This document shows positions 33,584 through 41,585 of a stretch of DNA of 64,000 nt, piece by piece. Under the pieces are notes generated by a model, which was not told where the DNA came from, searched no databases, and was given only the letters and a program-made list of their open reading frames with translations. How positions within the stretch are numbered: position 1 is the stretch's first letter; each line of letters opens with the position of its first letter. A program made the position numbers and the translations under genes. The DNA comes from Paracoccus yeei ATCC BAA-599. GTDB taxonomy: Bacteria; Pseudomonadota; Alphaproteobacteria; Rhodobacterales; Rhodobacteraceae. The stretch spans positions 17,467 through 81,466 of the forward strand of contig NZ_JHWH01000024.1 of assembly GCF_000622145.1 (NCBI RefSeq), in the 5' to 3' direction.

Positions 33584-34108
33584 GAATCGCCGGGGCAAAG
33601 CGCATAGACAGAGAGCAGGATCTTACCAATCATGTCAGCGCATCATTACAAGTAGCAGGTTTTCGGTTCACCATTTCCAGCGCGAACGATCTCTTTCTCG
33701 GGGATTGGGGATCCTGGCCAGGCAGGCACGACGGTGCCGCGCCTGCTGGTAAAGGGGCGGCGGCATGGCTGACATGCAGGGCCGCCCCTTGCCGAAACCG
33801 CCGGCGTCGTGTGGGCCAGTCCTGCGGCCCGGCCGCCGGGTTGCCGGCACGATCCGGCGCCATGGGCCTTCGCCCGGCGAAGCGTTGGGACGGACCATCG
33901 CGTCCGCGCGGGCGGTGCACGGGAAAGGCGCTGCGCGGCGGCGGGATTTCCTTTCGCCGCGCAGACGACGCCGCATTCGGCCGGGGCCCGTCGCGGGCGG
34001 GCGGGACCGCTTGCGCGACCGGGACAGCCAGCCCGTCAGGATCGTTCGCTTTGCCTTGCGCCTTCGGGCCCGCTGGCCGGTCGGCGCCGAAGGGGGCCGG
34101 CATCGTCG
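33584..34108. other. intergenic region, no gene recognised
   Basis: 525 bp between the CRP/FNR operator and the end of the RGMS-repeat protein gene. Open frames crossing it read as arginine- and alanine-rich GC shadow sequence without domains. The downstream end of the RiPP-like operon falls here, but no clear terminator was seen. Confidence 0.45.
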
Positions 34109-34633
34109 TCAGTCCTTGTCGCCACCGCGCAGGCTCATGCCGCGAAAGCTCATGCCCCGGACGCTCATGCCCTGCACGCTCATCCCGCGGGTCTGGGGGC
34201 CGTCGGGGCCGCCGCCCAGCAGGAGCTGTTCGAACGAGCCGGTCTGGACATCCAGGCGGATGGTGTAATCGGCCTTGTCATAGGACCAGGCGACCAGATC
34301 CTCGGGCAGCAGGGCGCCGGCGGGAACCGGCGCGCGGTCCTTGTCCCCGGCCTCGGGCAGGGAGGAGGGGTTCAGCCCGGCCAGCAGCGTCGCGGCGGGC
34401 GCGCCCGGCCCGTGAACCAGGAACAGCGCGGGCGTGGGCAGCAGGTGATACACCCCGGCCAGGCCGAAGCCATAGACCCGGGCCAGCCTTGGATCCTTGG
34501 CCGCAAGCTGCTGGGCCAGATGGCCCGGCGCGCCGCTGTGGGCCGGGTCCGAGGCCTTGGGGTCGATCCGCAGGTCCTCGACCACGCGCCCGAACAGCAG
34601 GATGGCCGAGGTGTTCAGCAATGTTTCGGTCAT
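34109..34633 (-). CDS. protein with C-terminal tandem RGMS repeats (candidate RiPP precursor)
   Basis: 174 residues from ATG 34633, with GGGAAGG 6 nt upstream. Residues 1 to about 145 form a predicted folded or leader region (MTETLLNTSAILLFGRVVED, later EDLVAWSYDKADYTIRLDV). The C-terminus is four pentapeptide repeats RGMSV, QGMSV, RGMSF, RGMSL, then RGGDKD. There is no cysteine anywhere. It is the last of four co-directional genes after GNAT, YcaO and TfuA, 109 bp from TfuA. A modular Gly/Ser-containing tail beside YcaO-TfuA is what a modified peptide or protein substrate would look like; that role is inference. Confidence 0.6.
   Translation of the reverse strand: MTETLLNTSAILLFGRVVEDLRIDPKASDPAHSGAPGHLAQQLAAKDPRLARVYGFGLAGVYHLLPTPALFLVHGPGAPAATLLAGLNPSSLPEAGDKDRAPVPAGALLPEDLVAWSYDKADYTIRLDVQTGSFEQLLLGGGPDGPQTRGMSVQGMSVRGMSFRGMSLRGGDKD
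34124..34189 (-). repeat. 15-bp tandem repeats encoding RGMS(V/F/L)
   Basis: Four 15-bp units plus a partial fifth encode RGMSV-QGMSV-RGMSF-RGMSL-RG. Codons for Gly-Met-Ser are almost constant (GGC ATG AGC) while the last two positions of each unit vary, so the repeat looks selected at protein level around an invariant Gly-Met-Ser core. Confidence 0.85.
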
Positions 34634-34742
34634 GGGACAGCCTTCCCGCATGCGCCTGGGCCAAGATCGGGGCCCTTGCGGCGCGTCCCGCCGCAGGCCC
34701 TGCCGCGCAGCATGGCGAGGTTTTCCAGCCTTGACAAGGATG

Positions 34743-36038
34743 TCACGAGGCCTGCGCCCGCAGGAAGGCGTATTCGGCGGCCAGGATGCGGTGAAAGCGG
34801 TCGGCATCGGGCAGACCAAGCGCCGCCGCATGGTCGGGGATGCTGTCGGGCAGCGGCCGGTTCAGCCGCGTTTCGAAATACCAGGCCACCAGCAGCGGCA
34901 GCGGCAGCCCGGGCTCCGCAGCGGCCGCCTGCCGCTTGGCCCGGGCCCGGTCGCGCAGTGCGGCGTAATCGCCCTGCAGCCGCAGCCGGTCCAGGATCGC
35001 GGCGCCCAGCGCGGGATCGCGGCGCCGCCCCGCCGCCCGCAGCGCGGCCTGGCCCTGCATCAGGCGCCGGAAGCCGGCCGTGTCCAGGTCGTTTCGCGCC
35101 ATCCAGGCCTGCAGATCGGCCTGCCGCAGCAAGCCTTGCGCCATGCGGAATTCGTGGACGACCTGGGCCAGGGCTTCGTCCTTGTCGCCCGGGTCCGCCC
35201 CAGGGTCGGTTCCGGGCGCGCCTTCGGCCAGGACCTGCAGCAGGGCCGCGTCGCGAACCCGGCCATAGGCGTCGGGGTCCAGCCGCAGCTCGTCCAGGAT
35301 CGCCTCGGCCACCGGGTCGGGGTCGGCGTCGAGCCAGGGGGCGCTGGCCCAGGCCTCGGTCGGCTCGAAGAAGAAACCGGGCGCGGGGGCCGGGCCGTCC
35401 CGGTCCAGATGGTCCTGCACGGCGTCCAGCAGCGCCAGCGCGTCCTGGCGCTTGCGGTCCACGCGGCCCTGCGCCAGCCAGGCGGCCAGGGCGCTGCGGG
35501 CCGCCGGGTCGGGCAGGGCCGGCAGCAGGTTTTCCCAGAGGCGGTCGGGATAGAAACGGCCCTTGGCCGCCGCCAGGATCGCCCCCGCCCCCGGCGCGTC
35601 CAGCATGCCTTCGGCCAGGGCGCGTCCGACGGTGGCGCGGATGTTCACCATCGGCTCGCTGAGGCCCAGATAGCCGGTTTCGGCCGGGCCGTGCAGCAGC
35701 GCGACCTCGTCATCGTCGCGCAGGGTGCCGTCGCGGAAGTCCCGAAAGATCCCGCCGACCCCGATCATGCCGAAGGGGGCAAGCTCGGCCGCGCGCAGCG
35801 CGCCCATGCTGGCCGCGCCAAAGACCGCGATGCCCTGCGACAGGGCCCACAGGATTTCCTTGTGCCAGACGGCGGGCTGGCCGTCGAAGAAGCCGTCGAT
35901 CATGCCGATCGCCCGCGGCCCGCGCCGCGCGGCGGCGTAAAGCGCGCCCTGGGCCACGGGCGGCAGGAAGGTCAGGCCGGGAAACCGCGCCCGGTCTTCG
36001 GCCCGAAGCGAGGGGCCGGCGAAGATCACCGCGGTCAT
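34743..36038 (-). CDS. TfuA-like protein, partner of YcaO
   Basis: 431 residues from ATG 36038, overlapping the YcaO stop. The N-terminal 170 residues show the TfuA core: VIFAGPSL, GPRAIGMIDGFF, AVWHKEILWALSQGIAVFGAASMGALRAAEL and GMIGVGGIFRDF, with the acidic DDDEVALLHGP motif. The rest is helical with no named domain. TfuA proteins work with YcaO enzymes to make backbone thioamides (for example thioglycine in methyl-coenzyme M reductase and thiovarsolin-type RiPPs) and occur in trifolitoxin clusters. It is about twice the minimal family size, with a long C-terminal helical extension. Confidence 0.88.
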   Translation of the reverse strand: MTAVIFAGPSLRAEDRARFPGLTFLPPVAQGALYAAARRGPRAIGMIDGFFDGQPAVWHKEILWALSQGIAVFGAASMGALRAAELAPFGMIGVGGIFRDFRDGTLRDDDEVALLHGPAETGYLGLSEPMVNIRATVGRALAEGMLDAPGAGAILAAAKGRFYPDRLWENLLPALPDPAARSALAAWLAQGRVDRKRQDALALLDAVQDHLDRDGPAPAPGFFFEPTEAWASAPWLDADPDPVAEAILDELRLDPDAYGRVRDAALLQVLAEGAPGTDPGADPGDKDEALAQVVHEFRMAQGLLRQADLQAWMARNDLDTAGFRRLMQGQAALRAAGRRRDPALGAAILDRLRLQGDYAALRDRARAKRQAAAAEPGLPLPLLVAWYFETRLNRPLPDSIPDHAAALGLPDADRFHRILAAEYAFLRAQAS

Positions 36039-37276
36039 CGGGCGCGCTCCATGCGCCGCCGGGCCCTTGCGCCGGGGCGATAGCGCGGGTGGTCGTCCGG
36101 CCCCTCGAGCCCCGGGATCACCACCCGCACGACATCGAGGCCCAGGTCGGGCTTGCTCAGGTCGACCGCGACGACCTCGGTCGCGCCGACGCCGGAGAGC
36201 CGGTCCAGCAGCCAGCCGAGATCCTGTCCGAAACGGTCCGAGACATGCTGCGCGATTCCGCCGAAATCGCGCGCCGGGCGGTGCTCGGCCCGCATCCGCG
36301 CGGCCCAGGCCGCCTTGCGCGCCCGTTCCGCCGCGCCGTAATCGCGATGCGTCAGGTCGTCCCTCGCGCCCGAGATATAGGTGGTGCGGACCTGGATCGC
36401 CTCGGTCAGGGCGCGGGACAGGGCGATGGCGCGCGCGGGATGGGCGCCCGCGCCCAGGCCCATGTGCTGCATCGGGTCGCGCCGGTCGGTGATGAGGCAG
36501 CAAAAGGCGGGCACGCCGATGTCGCTGGCGATGTCCCAGACGGCCACGTCGAAATCGGCGCCCTCCAGCCGGGCCAGAAGGTCGCGGCAGGCCGGGTCGT
36601 CCACGCCCGCCAGGTCCAGCCCCGTCGCGCCCCGCTCGCCCCCCGCGTTCCACAGCGCGATGGCGTCGCGCTCGATCACCTCGCAGATGGCGTGGCAGAG
36701 CGCCTCGGCCATGCTGTTGCCCGAGGCGAGGCCGTTGCTGCTGCAATCGAAACAGCCGCTGCCGGGCGGCGGCGGCAGGGTGAAGTTCGCGCGCACCGAT
36801 TCGAAGGGCAGCCAGCGCGGCTGGCCCGAGACCAGGTCCCGCCCCTCGATCCACAGGGTGACGAGATGCGGGTGGAAGGCGTCCGAGATGCGCGGCAGCC
36901 GGGCGATGTCGGCAAAGGGCAGCGCGCCCGACAGTTCGGCCAGCGATCCCAGCCGCAGCGGGCGGTCGATGTGTTCGGCGTGGTAAAGCTCGGCCGCCTC
37001 CATCAGGCCCGAGGCAGTGGCGGCGGCCAGGTCGCAGCCCTTGCCCTGCGACACCGCAAGCGACCGGGCGTTCGGCCGGCAGACCATCACCACCGGCACG
37101 CCGATGCGGTCGAGCCCGGTGACATCGGCGACCCGGGTGATGCCCATGCGCGCCATCAGCGGCGTGACGCGGGCGACTGTCTCGGCCGGGGACAGGATGC
37201 GGTGGGTGCCCAGCCGGTGGCACTTGGCCCCGTCCGGCAGGTCCGGGCGCCCCGCCCCGCCCTGGCCGGGGGTCAC
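36035..37276 (-). CDS. YcaO-domain protein
   Basis: 413 residues from GTG 37276, overlapping the GNAT stop (GTGA). YcaO ATP-binding signatures are present: CSSNGLASGNSMAEALCHAICEVIERDAIALW (Glu- and Arg-rich nucleotide/Mg site), PFESVRANF and the later ALTEAIQVRTTYISGARDD. The C-terminus ends PRYRPGARARRR without the PxPxP tail of azoline-forming YcaOs, as in TfuA-linked types. It uses ATP to activate a peptide amide backbone; with TfuA the expected product is a thioamide. No cyclodehydratase E1-like partner is encoded nearby. Confidence 0.9.
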   Translation of the reverse strand: MTPGQGGAGRPDLPDGAKCHRLGTHRILSPAETVARVTPLMARMGITRVADVTGLDRIGVPVVMVCRPNARSLAVSQGKGCDLAAATASGLMEAAELYHAEHIDRPLRLGSLAELSGALPFADIARLPRISDAFHPHLVTLWIEGRDLVSGQPRWLPFESVRANFTLPPPPGSGCFDCSSNGLASGNSMAEALCHAICEVIERDAIALWNAGGERGATGLDLAGVDDPACRDLLARLEGADFDVAVWDIASDIGVPAFCCLITDRRDPMQHMGLGAGAHPARAIALSRALTEAIQVRTTYISGARDDLTHRDYGAAERARKAAWAARMRAEHRPARDFGGIAQHVSDRFGQDLGWLLDRLSGVGATEVVAVDLSKPDLGLDVVRVVIPGLEGPDDHPRYRPGARARRRMERAR

Positions 37277-37737
37277 GACGACCGGCGGGCGGGCGTCCAG
37301 ACCATGTCGATGATCGGGGACGCGTCGGGGTCGATGATGCGGAATCCCAGCCTTTGATACAGCCCGATGGCGCGGTTGGTGCGGACCGCCGACAGCGACA
37401 CGGTCCGCCCCTGCCGCGCCGCCTTGTCCAGTAGGTCGCGGATGATCCGCGTGCCGATGCCCAGGCCGCAGTATTCCTCGAGGATCTGGATCTGGGCCAG
37501 GTTGTAGTCGGCGTCCCGTTCGGTCACCTGCATCCAGCCGATGTCGCGCCCGCCAAGGGTGATGATGCAGGAATCGGCCGCCTTGAACGACCGCCGGATC
37601 GCGGCGCGGCGCAGCGGCTCGTCCCAGGCGTCCAGTTGTTCCATCAGGGGGCGCATCGCATTGATGTAAATCGCCTCGGCAAAGGCGAATTCATCGGGAC
37701 GGGCAGAGCGCAGGCCGAATTCCAGACATTCCTTCAT
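37273..37737 (-). CDS. GNAT-family N-acetyltransferase
   Basis: 154 residues from ATG 37737; ATG 37767 would add 10. Acetyl-CoA binding motif A is EYCGLGIGTRIIRDLLDKA (Q/RxxGxG/A variant GLGIGT), and the C-terminal NRAIGLYQRLGFRI is the motif-B tyrosine segment. Substrate could be an amine, a protein N-terminus or a side chain. It heads the four-gene unit GNAT-YcaO-TfuA-repeat protein, translationally coupled to YcaO, so a tailoring or self-protection acetylation is possible. Confidence 0.85.
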   Translation of the reverse strand: MKECLEFGLRSARPDEFAFAEAIYINAMRPLMEQLDAWDEPLRRAAIRRSFKAADSCIITLGGRDIGWMQVTERDADYNLAQIQILEEYCGLGIGTRIIRDLLDKAARQGRTVSLSAVRTNRAIGLYQRLGFRIIDPDASPIIDMVWTPARRSS

Positions 37738-37931
37738 GGCCCGGACTATAGGGCGTGAATCGGCCATGTCACGGATCTTGATCGATCGTTCAGGCGATTT
37801 TCAGCCGGATTTCCTGTATCAGGAAGGCGTGCCGACCGGATGGACTTGACGCCGCAGCCGGGTGCGCCTTTGTTCCGCCCGATCCGGCGTCGGGCAACCG
37901 GCCCGGCCAGGAAAAGGAGACCAGGGCAGGC

Positions 37932-39698
37932 ATGATCGCCCAGACCAGTTTGACCGGACCGCGGCTGATGACCGTGCTGTATGCCGACATCCACGGCTAC
38001 ACCGGCCTGATCGAGCGTGACGAGCAGGGCACGCTGGCGCGCCTGACGCGGTCGCTTGCGCTGATCCGCAGCCTGACGGGCGATTACGGCGGCTCGGTCG
38101 TCAACACGGCGGGCGACGGGCTGGTGGCGGTGTTTGAAAGCGTGCAGCAGGCGCTGCATTTCGCGCTGGAGATGCAGCGCGAACTGGCCCGCGAACAGGC
38201 CTGGACCGAGGACGGGCAGCCGATCCTGTACCGGGTCGGCATCTCGGTCGGGGACACCTTCGCGGGGCAGGACGGGGTCTATGGCCACAGCGTGAACCTG
38301 GCCGCGCGGATCCAGAGCTTTGCCGAGCCCGGCGGCATCTGCGTCACCGACGCCGTCTATCGGATGCTGCGCCCGAACGACGAGGTGCGGCTGCGCTCGA
38401 TCGGGACGAAGCGGCTGAAGAACATCTCGACCCCGGTCGAGGTGTTTTCCGTCGAGATGCTGCCCACCGTCCCCGCCGCGGCGCAGGAGATCCTGCCCCT
38501 GCGCCCCGCGCCCCCGGCCGAGACCCTGCCCGATGCCTCGGTCGCGATCCTGCCGATGGAGAACATCTCGGCCGATCCGGGCGACCTTTACCTGTGCCAG
38601 GGCATCGCCGCCGACCTGATCACCAGCCTCAGCCGGTTCCGCAACCTGATGGTGATCGCCCGCCATTCGGCGATTCTGGCCGCCGCCAACTCGGGCTCGC
38701 TGCGCGAGATCGGGCAGCGGCTGGGGGTGCGCTATCTGCTGTCGGGCAGCCTGCGGCGGTCGGGCAACCGCATCCGCATCACCGCCGACCTGATCGAGGC
38801 GCGGTCCGAGAACATCATCTGGTCGGAACGCTACGACGGGATGATGAACGAGATCTTCGATTTTCAGGACGATGTCGCCGCGATGACCGCCGCCCGCGTC
38901 GCCATCCAGATCGACGCCGCCGAGCGCCAGCGCCTGGCCGCCCAGCAGCACCCCGCGCTTTATGCCTATGGGCTGGTGCTGCGCGGCCAGGACATGGGGT
39001 TCCGCTTTCTGCGCGACGCCAACCTGCACGCCCGCCGCCTGTTCGAACAGGCCCGCCAGCTGGACCCCGCCTATGGCCGCAGCTATGCCGCCATATCGCG
39101 GACCTTCAACGTCGAATGGCGCTACAACTGGACCAGCGACCCGGCCGGGGCGCTGAACCAGGCGCTGGTCCTGGCCAAGCGGGCGGTCGAGTGCGACAAC
39201 CTGGATTCGCGCGGCTATTCCGAAATGGGGCTGGCGCATCTTTACCTCAAGCAGCACGACGAGGCGCTGGCCGCCTATGAACACGCCATCGGGCTGAACC
39301 CGAACGACGCCGACCTGCTGGCCTATATGGGCGACTGCCTGGCCTATGTCCGCCAGGGGCCGCGCGCCGTGCAGATGCTGGAACGGGCGATCCGGCTGAA
39401 CCCCTATCATCCCGATTCCTACCTGTGGTTCCTGGGCGACGCCTATTTCCACAACGGCCAGTATCCCGAGACGATCCAGACCCTGAACCGGATGCGCGAC
39501 CGGTCCGAGGCGCACCGGCTGCTGGCCGCGAGCCATGCCATGCTGGACCAGATGCCCGAGGCCCGCCACCACGCCGCCGAGGTCATGCGCGTCCATCCGA
39601 ACTTCACCATCGAGCACTGGCGCAAGGTCCCCCCGCTGCGCCACCCCGAGGACCTGGAGCTTTACATCCACGGCCTGCGCAAGGCGGGGCTGAGCTGA
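37932..39698 (+). CDS. class III adenylate/guanylate cyclase with TPR domain
   Basis: 588 residues. The N-terminal 170 residues are a class III cyclase domain: VLYADIHGYTGL (metal Asp19), VVNTAGDGLVAVFES (metal Asp62), HSVNLAARIQ and RLKNISTPVEVF. A TolB-N-like middle region (SVAILPMENISADPGDLYLCQGIAADLITSLSRFRNL) is followed by TPR repeats (AYEHAIGLNPND, LERAIRLNPYH and others) to the C-terminus. No membrane segments, so cytoplasmic. A CRP/FNR-family gene lies 4.4 kb away. The stop codon sits inside an imperfect tandem repeat. Confidence 0.88.
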   Translation: MIAQTSLTGPRLMTVLYADIHGYTGLIERDEQGTLARLTRSLALIRSLTGDYGGSVVNTAGDGLVAVFESVQQALHFALEMQRELAREQAWTEDGQPILYRVGISVGDTFAGQDGVYGHSVNLAARIQSFAEPGGICVTDAVYRMLRPNDEVRLRSIGTKRLKNISTPVEVFSVEMLPTVPAAAQEILPLRPAPPAETLPDASVAILPMENISADPGDLYLCQGIAADLITSLSRFRNLMVIARHSAILAAANSGSLREIGQRLGVRYLLSGSLRRSGNRIRITADLIEARSENIIWSERYDGMMNEIFDFQDDVAAMTAARVAIQIDAAERQRLAAQQHPALYAYGLVLRGQDMGFRFLRDANLHARRLFEQARQLDPAYGRSYAAISRTFNVEWRYNWTSDPAGALNQALVLAKRAVECDNLDSRGYSEMGLAHLYLKQHDEALAAYEHAIGLNPNDADLLAYMGDCLAYVRQGPRAVQMLERAIRLNPYHPDSYLWFLGDAYFHNGQYPETIQTLNRMRDRSEAHRLLAASHAMLDQMPEARHHAAEVMRVHPNFTIEHWRKVPPLRHPEDLELYIHGLRKAGLS

Positions 39699-39816
39699 GG
39701 CGAAAGGCCCCGCGCAGAGGCGCGGGGGGCTGAGCTAGGGGAGACGCCACCGCGCGAAGGCGCGGGGGGGGGGGGCTGAGTTGAGTGGAAAGGCCCCGCG
39801 CAGAGGCGCGGGGCCG
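39684..39816 (+). repeat. imperfect tandem repeat with GC hairpins and a 12-G run
   Basis: Three copies of a roughly 40-46 bp unit with core GGGGCTGAGCTGAGGCGAAA then a CCCCGCGC-AGAG-GCGCGGGG hairpin. The 26-bp hairpin segment at 39702-39727 is repeated exactly at 39788-39813, and the middle copy (39746-39763) has diverged. A run of 12 G (39764-39775) lies in the second junction. The first copy covers the cyclase stop codon. It probably also acts as terminator. Confidence 0.8.
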
Positions 39817-39919
39817 GGGCCGGCGCGACGCGGCAGTTGCGCCAGGGCCGGGTTTCCTGTCTTCTGGTCCTGGCGACAACCATCCGGCGCCGCTGCCGAA
39901 ACCCTGGATGAGGTCCAAG

Positions 39920-41500
39920 ATGCATGACGATCAGACCCTTGCCCCGCCTGTCGGGATGTCCCGGCGCGCACTGATGCTGAGTTCGCTGGCGACGGCGGCG
40001 CTGTGGCCCGTCGGCGCCAATCTGGCGCTGGCGCAGGACGCGCCGCCCGCCGGCCCCGCCCCCGAATCGGCCGCCGCCGCCCGCGACGCGGTCGAGGCGA
40101 TCCGCGACCAGATCCTGCGCATCTCGCGCGAGGTCTGGGAAACCCCCGAACTGTCCCTGCACGAGGAGATCTCGCACCAGATCCATATCCGCGAGCTTGA
40201 AGCGGCGGGATTCACGATCACCAGCCGGGGCACGTCGAACATCCCGACCGCCTTCGTCGCGGAATGGTCGCAGGGCGAGGGCGGGGCCAAGGTCGGCTTC
40301 CTGCCCGAATACGACGCGCTGCCGGGCCTTGGCAACGCCGCCGAGCCGCGCCAGGCCCCCGGCCCGAAGGGAACCGAGGTCGGCCACGGCTGCGGCCACA
40401 ACCAGCTGGGCGCGGGCTGCACGGGCGCCGCCATCGCGCTGAAGGCGATGATGACGGCCGACGGCACGCCCGGCCTGATCCGCGTCTATGGCTGCGCGGC
40501 CGAGGAAACCCAAGGCGCCAAGGTCTATATGGCGCGCGACGGTCTGTTCGACGACCTCGATGCGGCACTGGCCTGGCATCCGGGGCCGATGAACGCGACC
40601 GGCATGCTGCGCACGGCGGCGGTCAACATGCTGCGCATCACCTTCACCGGCCGCACCGCCCATGCCGGCGTCGACCCCTGGGAGGGGCGCAGCGCGCTGA
40701 AAGGGGCAGAGCTGTTCGGCACCGGCATCCAGTTCATGCGCGAACACCTGCAGCCGACCACCCGGCTGCATTACGTCTACGAGGCGGCGGGCGAGACGCC
40801 CAACGTCGTCCCCGACCATGCCGCGGTGCTGATCATGATCCGCGACGAAAGCCGCGCCTCGGTCGAGGCGGTCACCGAATGGGTGCGCGACGTGGCCAGG
40901 GGCGCCGCCCTGACCACGAGGACCGAGGCCGAGGTGGACCTGTTCTTCGGCATGCACGACCTGCTGCCGAACGAGCCCCTGCTGCAGCGCGTCCACCAGC
41001 ACATGGGCGCCGTCCCGATCGAGTGGAGCGCCGAGGAGCAGGATTTCGCCAAGACCTGCCAGCGCGAGATGGGCCTGCCCGAGCAAGGGCTGATGCCGAT
41101 CCTGATGCCGCTTCTGCCCGAGATCACCAACGGCGGCGGCACCGATGTCGGCGATGTCAGCTACATCACCCCGACGGCGCTGTTCGCCTGGGTGTCGATG
41201 CCCATCGGGGTCGGGCTGCACACCTGGCCGGTGACCGCCTGCGGCGGCATGAGCATCGGCGACAAAAGCGCCATCGCCTCGGCCACGATCATGGCGGGGG
41301 TGGGCCACGACCTGATGACCGACCCCGAACTGCGCGCGGCCGCGCGGGCGGATTTTGACCGGCGCAGGGGGGACCGCCCCTTCGTCTCGGCCCTGCCCAA
41401 GGACAAGGTCCGCCCCGAGGGCATCCCGCCGCATCTGCTGATCCGCGACGGCTCGGACGAGATCCCCGCCGGATACGACCCCGCGCACGAGGTGCATTGA
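39920..41500 (+). CDS. Tat-exported M20 family amidohydrolase, AbgB-like
   Basis: 526 residues from ATG 39920 (GAGG 6 nt upstream; ATG 39908 is an alternative). Tat-type signal GMSRRALMLSSLATAALW. M20 metal motifs are VGFLPEYDALPGLG, GHGCGHNQLGAG, AEETQGAKV, ALAWHPGP and the later THTWPV-like LHTWPVTACG. The dimerisation-domain sequence FTGRTAHAGVDPWEG is typical of M20D hydrolases such as p-aminobenzoyl-glutamate hydrolase subunit B. Substrate unknown, an N-acyl or N-aryl amino acid in the periplasm being likely. Monocistronic. Confidence 0.85.
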   Translation: MHDDQTLAPPVGMSRRALMLSSLATAALWPVGANLALAQDAPPAGPAPESAAAARDAVEAIRDQILRISREVWETPELSLHEEISHQIHIRELEAAGFTITSRGTSNIPTAFVAEWSQGEGGAKVGFLPEYDALPGLGNAAEPRQAPGPKGTEVGHGCGHNQLGAGCTGAAIALKAMMTADGTPGLIRVYGCAAEETQGAKVYMARDGLFDDLDAALAWHPGPMNATGMLRTAAVNMLRITFTGRTAHAGVDPWEGRSALKGAELFGTGIQFMREHLQPTTRLHYVYEAAGETPNVVPDHAAVLIMIRDESRASVEAVTEWVRDVARGAALTTRTEAEVDLFFGMHDLLPNEPLLQRVHQHMGAVPIEWSAEEQDFAKTCQREMGLPEQGLMPILMPLLPEITNGGGTDVGDVSYITPTALFAWVSMPIGVGLHTWPVTACGGMSIGDKSAIASATIMAGVGHDLMTDPELRAAARADFDRRRGDRPFVSALPKDKVRPEGIPPHLLIRDGSDEIPAGYDPAHEVH

Positions 41501-41557
41501 CCGGACGGGCGCGCGCGCCCTGCGGGGACGCGCGCCTTCCCGCGACGGTTCCCGGGT

Positions 41558-41581
41558 CACCCGGGCCCAAGGGCCCGGGTG
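41558..41581. terminator. hairpin between convergent M20 and ALDH genes
   Basis: Perfect 11-bp stem CACCCGGGCCC / GGGCCCGGGTG with a 2-nt loop centred between two convergent genes (stops at 41500 and 41586). No T tract on either side, but stem strength and position suggest a bidirectional stop. Confidence 0.65.
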
Positions 41582-41585
41582 GCCT

